Below, piece after piece: positions 6,232 to 9,967 of a DNA stretch of 9,967 bases. The stretch is from the NCBI GenBank assembly GCA_031275955.1, contig JAISNZ010000227.1, positions 1 to 9,967 on the forward strand. The letters are read 5' to 3'. Positions within the stretch are counted from its first letter, which is position 1, and every line of letters starts with the position of its first letter. The notes under the pieces were generated by a model. It had not been told where the DNA came from, ran no database searches, and worked only from the letters and a program-made list of their open reading frames with translations. This DNA comes from Desulfovibrio sp. Its GTDB lineage: Bacteria; Desulfobacterota; Desulfovibrionia; Desulfovibrionales; Desulfovibrionaceae. A program made the translations under genes and the position numbers.

Positions 6232-6803
6232 CGGATCAGGGTCTGTTCCGGAGTCAGCTCCGCTGAACCCTGCCCGGCGGGCGTGACCATCTGGACGTCA
6301 ATGTCCCGCAGGGCGGGCCAGACGGAAAAGAGCGCCACCTCCAGGGAATGCAGATCCGCCGGCCTGGAGCAGCGGAAGGAAAATTCCGCGTCCAGATCGC
6401 CGTGCTCCTCCCCTTCTTCCCCATGCTCCGGATGATCTCCGGCCTTGTGGACGGCCTCCTGCGCTGAAGGTTCCCGGATAAAATCCTCCAGGGCTTCCGC
6501 TTCCAGTTCCACCTTTTCCAGCCGGCAGCCGGCAGCCCCGCTCAGGCGGAAAAGGTCTTCCGCCTTCCGGAGCCGCGCGATCAGCGCCCGGGCGTCTTCC
6601 TTCTGCTGATCCGTTTCCGGGGCGTGCTCAAAGGAAAGAAAATTGGCCAGGGGGCTTTCCAGAGCGATGACCACCGAGTCGCCTTCCACAGCCAGATTCA
6701 TCCTGGCCGCGCCGTGCTCGTGCGGCCCGTGCGCCCGGGAAGGAAGGGCGGGGGAAAAAAGGACCGCCAGGGCCGCGGCAAAAAAAGCGGGAAGAGTGTT
6801 CAT
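6225..6803 (-). CDS. zrgA: ZrgA-family (DUF2796) His-rich periplasmic zinc protein
   Basis: 192-aa secreted protein of the DUF2796 (ZrgA) family, linked in Vibrio and Pseudomonas to Zur-controlled zinc uptake. The signal peptide covers about residues 1-24 (PSRA, then HG), so the mature protein would begin HGPHEHGAA with His at its first position. The family core ESPLANFLSFEHAPETDQQ (49-67) follows. A flexible acidic His-rich stretch (H119, H124, H127, H134, interleaved with Glu and Asp) is a likely metal-capturing arm. C93 and C145 could form a disulfide. The ATG at 6801-6803 has AGGAG 5 nt upstream. It is the first gene of the zinc operon, about 100 nt downstream of the Zur-like operator. 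Its exact role (chaperone, or binding protein for the adjacent ABC genes) is not established by the sequence. Confidence 0.9.
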   Translation of the reverse strand: MNTLPAFFAAALAVLFSPALPSRAHGPHEHGAARMNLAVEGDSVVIALESPLANFLSFEHAPETDQQKEDARALIARLRKAEDLFRLSGAAGCRLEKVELEAEALEDFIREPSAQEAVHKAGDHPEHGEEGEEHGDLDAEFSFRCSRPADLHSLEVALFSVWPALRDIDVQMVTPAGQGSAELTPEQTLIRW

Positions 6804-6901
6804 GGCTTCTCCTGGATCAAGGTTGGGGAAAGGCCGCCGGAGTGGGGCTCCGCCCCAAACCCAGCCGGGGGAATGTCAGGGCCGGAGCCTCCGGGACGGT
6901 G
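6804..6901 (-). other. 5' leader of the zinc operon with two hairpins
   Basis: Non-coding leader between the operator and zrgA. Two stems are visible: CCGGA/TCCGG with a 3-nt loop (6882-6894) and TGGGGC/GCCCCA with a 3-nt loop (6843-6857). Neither is followed by a T-tract on the minus strand, so neither looks like an intrinsic terminator. GGCTCC in the first hairpin is complementary to GGAGCC in the second, so the two could also pair with each other. Confidence 0.35.
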
Positions 6902-6931
6902 AAAAACGCAATGATATATTATTGCATTTTT
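6902..6931. promoter_or_regulatory. Putative Zur operator overlapping the zinc-operon promoter
   Basis: A 30-bp AT-rich dyad in an otherwise GC-rich region, centred between 6916 and 6917. The inner arms are AAAACGCAATGATA (6903-6916) and TATTATTGCATTTT (6917-6930), matching at 12 of 14 positions; the flanking 6902/6931 pair also matches. Form, length and AT-rich core resemble Fur/Zur-family operators, and it precedes a zinc operon containing zur. On the minus strand a TTGACA element (6931-6936) touches one edge. The -10 is ambiguous inside the dyad: TATCAT with a short 14-bp spacer, or TATATC paired with an upstream TTGCCT. Either way a bound repressor would block the promoter. Assignment to Zur is inferred from context. 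Confidence 0.75.
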
Positions 6932-6970
6932 GTCAAGGCAAAAAGGTCCCCGCTGCCTCTGAAACCGGGA

Positions 6971-8596
6971 TTACCAGGCAAAGCGCATCTGAGCCCCGAA
7001 TTCCCGCACAAAGACGGGGTCCGAGGCCAGATCCAGGGTCCGGACGCCGCCGGCCCAGGCCAGGAGGGCCTCCCTGGCCCGGGCCCGGGCCAGAAGGAGG
7101 GCGGCCCCGTCCAGAGAGGCATTGCCCACGGCCGTCAGCCGGGCCTGGATCCCCGGGGGGAAAAAACCGAGAGAGGTCCAGGCCTCCCTGTCCGCAAAAC
7201 GGCCGAGGGATCCCGCCACATAGATCTGGGCCAGGTCCGCGGCCCCAAGGCCCGTTTCGGCCAGCAGGCGGCGCAGGCCCAGGCTGAAGGCGGCCTTGAC
7301 CTTGAGAATCTCCTCCACATCCCCGGCGGTAAGAAACAACCCGTCGTCCAGAAAGAGCGTGGGCATTCCCGGCCCCTCTCCCCCAAGGCCGCGGGGAGGC
7401 ATTGCCTCCCCCTGGGGGGAAAGGGACGCCCCCATTCCCCCCCGGCAGAGGATCGGGCTGCGGGCGAGGCTGAAGCGGCCGTCTTCCGTCAGGGCTCCTG
7501 CCCGCCGCAAGACGTGCAGCAGGGAGAGATAGCCTGTGCCGGTGATGCCGGCGGCCGGGGAGGCGCGTTCCTCCTGAAAAAAAACAGGACGCAGGCCCCG
7601 GGCGCTGAAAGAAAAGCCCGTGACGGCGCCGGGACGGGCCTCGGTGCCGCAGGACAGCCCGATGCCTTCCAGGGCGGGGCCGAGGGCCACGCTGGCAACC
7701 AGGCATTCCGCGGGCGAAAGGGCCAGAAGGAATTCTCCGTTGGTGCCCAGGTCCGCCAGGAGGAAAGGCCAGTCCGGGCCGGCCTTTTGCGGGTCCAGGG
7801 CCAGGGAGGCGTATCCGGAGCTGATGTCGCCGCCCACGAAGGGGGAGAGAAGGGGCGGCGTCCAGATAGGGGGCAGGGACGGCAGGCGCTCCCAATTCCC
7901 CCCAGCGCAGGGCAGGCTGTAGGGGGCGCGGGCCAGGCCGCCGATGTCCCGGCCCAGGGCCAGGGCGGTCATGGCGGGATTGGCGGCCAGACAGAGGGCG
8001 CGGACGCGGATCTCCCCGCCGCTCTCCGCCCCCCGGACAAGAGCGATCAGGGCGGACAGGACCAGATCCTGCAGGCGGGCGCGTCCCCGTTCCGAAGCGG
8101 CGGCAGCCAGACGGGAAATGACCTCGCTGCCCGCCCCCATTTGCGGATTGATGCGCCCGCCCCGGCAAAGGAGGGAACGATCCGGGGTCTCCAGGCGCCA
8201 TTCCAGGGTGGTGGTTCCCAGATCCACGGCCAGGAAGGCCGGCCTTGCCCGGAAGGAGGAAGGGGACGGCGCCGGGGCGGAGGGTTCCGGACGGATGCCG
8301 GAGGGCAATTCCGCCCTCAGGCCCTCCGCGGGCTGATGGCGGCAGCCCAGCCGCCAGCCGTCCGCGAGTTCCCCCGGGGAAAAAACCCGGCGGTCTTCGG
8401 GCAGGGGATCAGGCGGAGGAAGGAGGCGCATCCGGCAACGGCCGCAGCGTCCGATGCCGGAACAGAGGGCCGGTGGCGTGAAAAGGCCGGAGAGATACAC
8501 CGCCTGAGCCAGGGTTTGGCCGGGCTCGGGAGAAAGGGTCCGGACGCTTTGCGCGTCAGAACCCGCGATACGGACCGCAAAGGAAGGCTCAGCCAA
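6971..8596 (-). CDS. [2Fe-2S]/ASKHA-domain protein, RACo-like corrinoid activator (short form)
   Basis: 541-aa protein of the DUF4445/RACo family, whose characterised members use ATP and an iron-sulfur cluster to reduce inactive Co(II) corrinoid proteins of methyltransferase systems. The N-terminal plant-type ferredoxin domain has cluster cysteines C45, C51, C54 and C85 (C-x5-C-x2-C...C). A short Pro/Ser linker (about 98-118) leads to the ASKHA ATPase-like domain with DLGTTT (125-130), NPQMGAGSEVISRL (150-163), GGDISSGYA (255-263) and DLGTNGE (282-288). Carboxydothermus RACo is about 630 aa and has an extra middle domain after its linker; that is absent here. The start is taken as TTG (8594-8596), 8 bp inside the HPt gene, because it begins directly before the first ferredoxin strand; its ribosome binding site is poor and no suitable ATG exists. 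No corrinoid protein or methyltransferase is encoded in the window, so the target is unknown. Confidence 0.88.
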   Translation of the reverse strand: MAEPSFAVRIAGSDAQSVRTLSPEPGQTLAQAVYLSGLFTPPALCSGIGRCGRCRMRLLPPPDPLPEDRRVFSPGELADGWRLGCRHQPAEGLRAELPSGIRPEPSAPAPSPSSFRARPAFLAVDLGTTTLEWRLETPDRSLLCRGGRINPQMGAGSEVISRLAAAASERGRARLQDLVLSALIALVRGAESGGEIRVRALCLAANPAMTALALGRDIGGLARAPYSLPCAGGNWERLPSLPPIWTPPLLSPFVGGDISSGYASLALDPQKAGPDWPFLLADLGTNGEFLLALSPAECLVASVALGPALEGIGLSCGTEARPGAVTGFSFSARGLRPVFFQEERASPAAGITGTGYLSLLHVLRRAGALTEDGRFSLARSPILCRGGMGASLSPQGEAMPPRGLGGEGPGMPTLFLDDGLFLTAGDVEEILKVKAAFSLGLRRLLAETGLGAADLAQIYVAGSLGRFADREAWTSLGFFPPGIQARLTAVGNASLDGAALLLARARAREALLAWAGGVRTLDLASDPVFVREFGAQMRFAW

Positions 8597-8951
8597 AATC
8601 GACCGTATCCAGAATTTCGCGCAGCCTTTGGATCTGCCCCTGCAGGTCCCCCATGGCGGCGGAATCGGGCAGTTGCCGCTCCGCGGCCAGGCTTTCCAGC
8701 CGCGCGTTGGTTTCGGCCAGCTCCTCCGCGCCCACCGTGGCGGCAAGCCCTTTGAGGGTATGAATTTCCCGGCGGAGGACTTCAAAATCCCCGGCCGCGT
8801 GGGCAGCGGCAATTTTTTGTCCCTGTTCGGGCAGGGAATCGCGCACCTTCTTCAGGGTCTTCAGGTACAGTTTTACGCTGCCCGCCAGGCGTTTGACGGC
8901 AGGCTCCACATTCAGGCCCGGGATCAGGGGAAGGGAAGTGGATTGTTGCAT
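8589..8951 (-). CDS. Stand-alone histidine phosphotransfer (HPt) protein
   Basis: 120-aa all-helical protein with one HPt domain. It should relay a phosphoryl group between response-regulator receiver domains in a multi-step phosphorelay. The phospho-accepting residue is H64 in EIHTLKGLAATVGA (63-75), the standard HPt signature. The N-terminal part (PGLNVEPAVKRLAGSVKLYLKTLKK, 11-35) resembles HPt domains from the C-termini of hybrid histidine kinases, so it may be a detached kinase domain. The ATG at 8949-8951 is clear, but the best ribosome binding sequence (AAAGGAG) is unusually far upstream (about 13 nt). A TATGAT -10-like element lies at 8994-8999 with a poor -35. No kinase or response regulator is in the window. 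It overlaps the RACo-like gene, which may mean the two are cotranscribed. Confidence 0.88.
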   Translation of the reverse strand: MQQSTSLPLIPGLNVEPAVKRLAGSVKLYLKTLKKVRDSLPEQGQKIAAAHAAGDFEVLRREIHTLKGLAATVGAEELAETNARLESLAAERQLPDSAAMGDLQGQIQRLREILDTVDFG

Positions 8952-9053
8952 ATCCGGAGTGCTCTCCTTTGCCGAAGCAGCGTCTGAGGGTTGATCATAG
9001 CCGGTCGCTGCCGGCGGCTGTGGCGGTATTCCTGGTTCTGTTTCCTTCGTCTG

Positions 9054-9785
9054 TCAGCCCTGGTAGGCGTTGTCGTCGATGATCCAGCAGAGGTCGCCGT
9101 CCCTGGGACGCACCATCTGGGCGGGGAGCAGGGGGGCGGCCATGAGATTGAGGGCCGTGGACAGGATATGGTGTTTCAGCCTGCCCGAGGCGAGGAAGAT
9201 ACAGCAGCGGGCATTGTTCAGAACAGGCAGGGTCAGGGTCAGGCGGGGCGGCGGCTGGCGGCGGCTGAAGACGTCCATGACCAGACGCTTGCCCTCCCGC
9301 AGGGCGGGGTCGTCCGGAAAAAGGGAGGCGGTATGGCCGTCCGTCCCCACGCCCAGAAGCACACAGTCAAAGCGGGGAAATTCCCCGCAAGCGAGGGAAA
9401 AATGATCCCTGAGCAGATCTTCATACTCCCGGGCGGCCTTTTCCGGCGCTTCCTCCCCCTTCATCCGGTAATAGCGCGTCGCTTCCACCTTGGCGAGCAG
9501 TTCGCGGCGGGCCAGGCCGTAGTTGCTGTCCTGGTTCTCCGGCTTGACGCAACGCTCGTCCACCCAGTAGACCTCGGTTTTGTCCCAGCCGATGGCCTGC
9601 GTCCAGGCGGCGCTCGTCAGCAGCCGAAACAGGGGGACAGGGGTTTTCCCGCCCGAAAGGGCAAGGGTAAAGACCCCCTTCCGGGCTATGGCCTCCTGCG
9701 CCGTGCGGACCAGGATTCGAGCGGCCTCAAGGGCCATGGCCTCCTCGTCGGGAGCGATATGGAGGGAAAGATGCAGGGACGTCAC
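9054..9785 (-). CDS. pgl: 6-phosphogluconolactonase
   Basis: Hydrolyses 6-phosphoglucono-lactone to 6-phosphogluconate, the second step of the oxidative pentose phosphate pathway, in the cytoplasm. 243 aa from the GTG start, typical for the Pgl/DevB family. Motifs with this numbering: SGGKTP (44-49), WVDERCV (74-80), DSNYG (86-90) and LGVGTDGHTASLFP (144-157), including the catalytic-site DGHTAS. The GTG at 9783-9785 is preferred because GGGGG lies 5 nt upstream; a TTG at 9804-9806 would add seven residues but has a weaker site. The Shine-Dalgarno is half of a perfect CCCCCGGGGG palindrome (9791-9800). Glucose-6-phosphate dehydrogenase, its usual partner, is not visible and may lie beyond the right edge. 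Confidence 0.94.
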   Translation of the reverse strand: MTSLHLSLHIAPDEEAMALEAARILVRTAQEAIARKGVFTLALSGGKTPVPLFRLLTSAAWTQAIGWDKTEVYWVDERCVKPENQDSNYGLARRELLAKVEATRYYRMKGEEAPEKAAREYEDLLRDHFSLACGEFPRFDCVLLGVGTDGHTASLFPDDPALREGKRLVMDVFSRRQPPPRLTLTLPVLNNARCCIFLASGRLKHHILSTALNLMAAPLLPAQMVRPRDGDLCWIIDDNAYQG

Positions 9786-9967
9786 GGATTCCCCCGGGGG
9801 TTGCAAGCTGCCCCGAGACCCGCCGCGCGGGTTTCAGGGCGTGTTTCCTCTTGCGGAGGATAGTCCAGGGCGCGGGAAAAATCCAGATCATTTACGCCGG
9901 GATCAGCCCTCCCCTCCGGCCTTGCGCCGTTTTTTTTCCCGCGTAGGATGGGCGCATACCCCGGCCG
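9786..9967 (-). other. Region upstream of pgl; possible end of an upstream gene
   Basis: Nothing here can be called firmly. All three minus-strand frames are open from the window edge for a while. One ends at TGA 9903-9905 (C-terminus ...REKKRRKAGGEG), one at TAA 9892-9894 (...RRGGLIPA), and one at TGA 9782-9784, overlapping the pgl GTG as GTGA. The last would be 61 codons, but its third-position G+C is only about 60 percent, lower than its first position and unlike the genes nearby, so it is probably not coding. A hairpin ACCCGC/GCGGGT (9818-9832) and a TATCCT -10-like element with no good -35 are present. Confidence 0.3.

Noticed and set aside
6842..8755. Very long open frame (637 codons) on the plus strand
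   Set aside because: It is antisense to the RACo-like gene and rich in Gly, Pro, Arg and Gln, as expected from the reverse of a GC-rich gene. It has no recognisable domain, and the minus strand carries clear conserved motifs.
8597..8812. N-terminal extension of the RACo-like protein by 72 codons
   Set aside because: This part shadows the HPt gene. The ferredoxin domain begins right after the TTG at 8596.
8999..9019. Terminator between pgl and the HPt gene
   Set aside because: A GCCGG/CCGGC stem (9000-9015) is present but no T-tract follows on the minus strand.

Overview
The window comes from a GC-rich (roughly two thirds G+C) Gram-negative bacterium, most likely a Desulfovibrio-like member of the Desulfobacterota. 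This rests on the gene set (a RACo-type corrinoid activator, Zur/Znu zinc genes, compact overlapping operons) and the base composition. There is no 16S or other lineage marker, so the taxonomy is inference. Every gene I can support lies on the minus strand, so transcription runs from high to low coordinates. The many long open frames on the plus strand are antisense shadows.

Right end to left: 9786-9967 is an undecided stretch that may hold the last codons of an upstream gene. 9054-9785 encodes 6-phosphogluconolactonase (pgl). 8589-8951 is an orphan histidine phosphotransfer (HPt) protein. 6971-8596 is a short-form [2Fe-2S]/ASKHA-domain protein of the RACo family (reductive activator of corrinoid proteins), with no corrinoid or methyltransferase gene nearby.

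The centre, 734-6803, is one compact eight-gene zinc operon: a ZrgA/DUF2796 His-rich periplasmic protein, a LolD/MacB-type ABC ATPase, an FtsX/MacB-type permease, a DUF3299 exported protein, Zur, ZnuA, ZnuC and ZnuB. Six of the seven junctions overlap by 4 to 19 bp; the DUF3299/zur junction has a 5-nt gap. A near-perfect 30-bp dyad at 6902-6931, overlapping a TTGACA promoter element, is the only visible regulatory site and is a good candidate Zur operator. In this reading Zur, encoded fifth, represses its own operon when zinc is plentiful. When zinc is scarce the cell makes the ZnuABC importer together with the ZrgA/ABC/FtsX/DUF3299 module, which resembles the zinc-responsive cluster PA4063-PA4066 of Pseudomonas aeruginosa. 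ZnuA lacks the usual His-rich loop, whereas ZrgA is His-rich, which suggests a division of labour in periplasmic zinc capture.

The left end holds the N-terminal 135 codons of RNase III (rnc, 1-405, running off the window). Its leader of about 180 nt lies behind a recognisable promoter (594-622). The leader contains a long imperfect hairpin (480-515), and just upstream of the promoter is an exact 15-bp tandem repeat ending in a TGTCGCGACA palindrome (625-662). The hairpin is a candidate for RNase III autoregulation and the repeat for a transcription-factor site.
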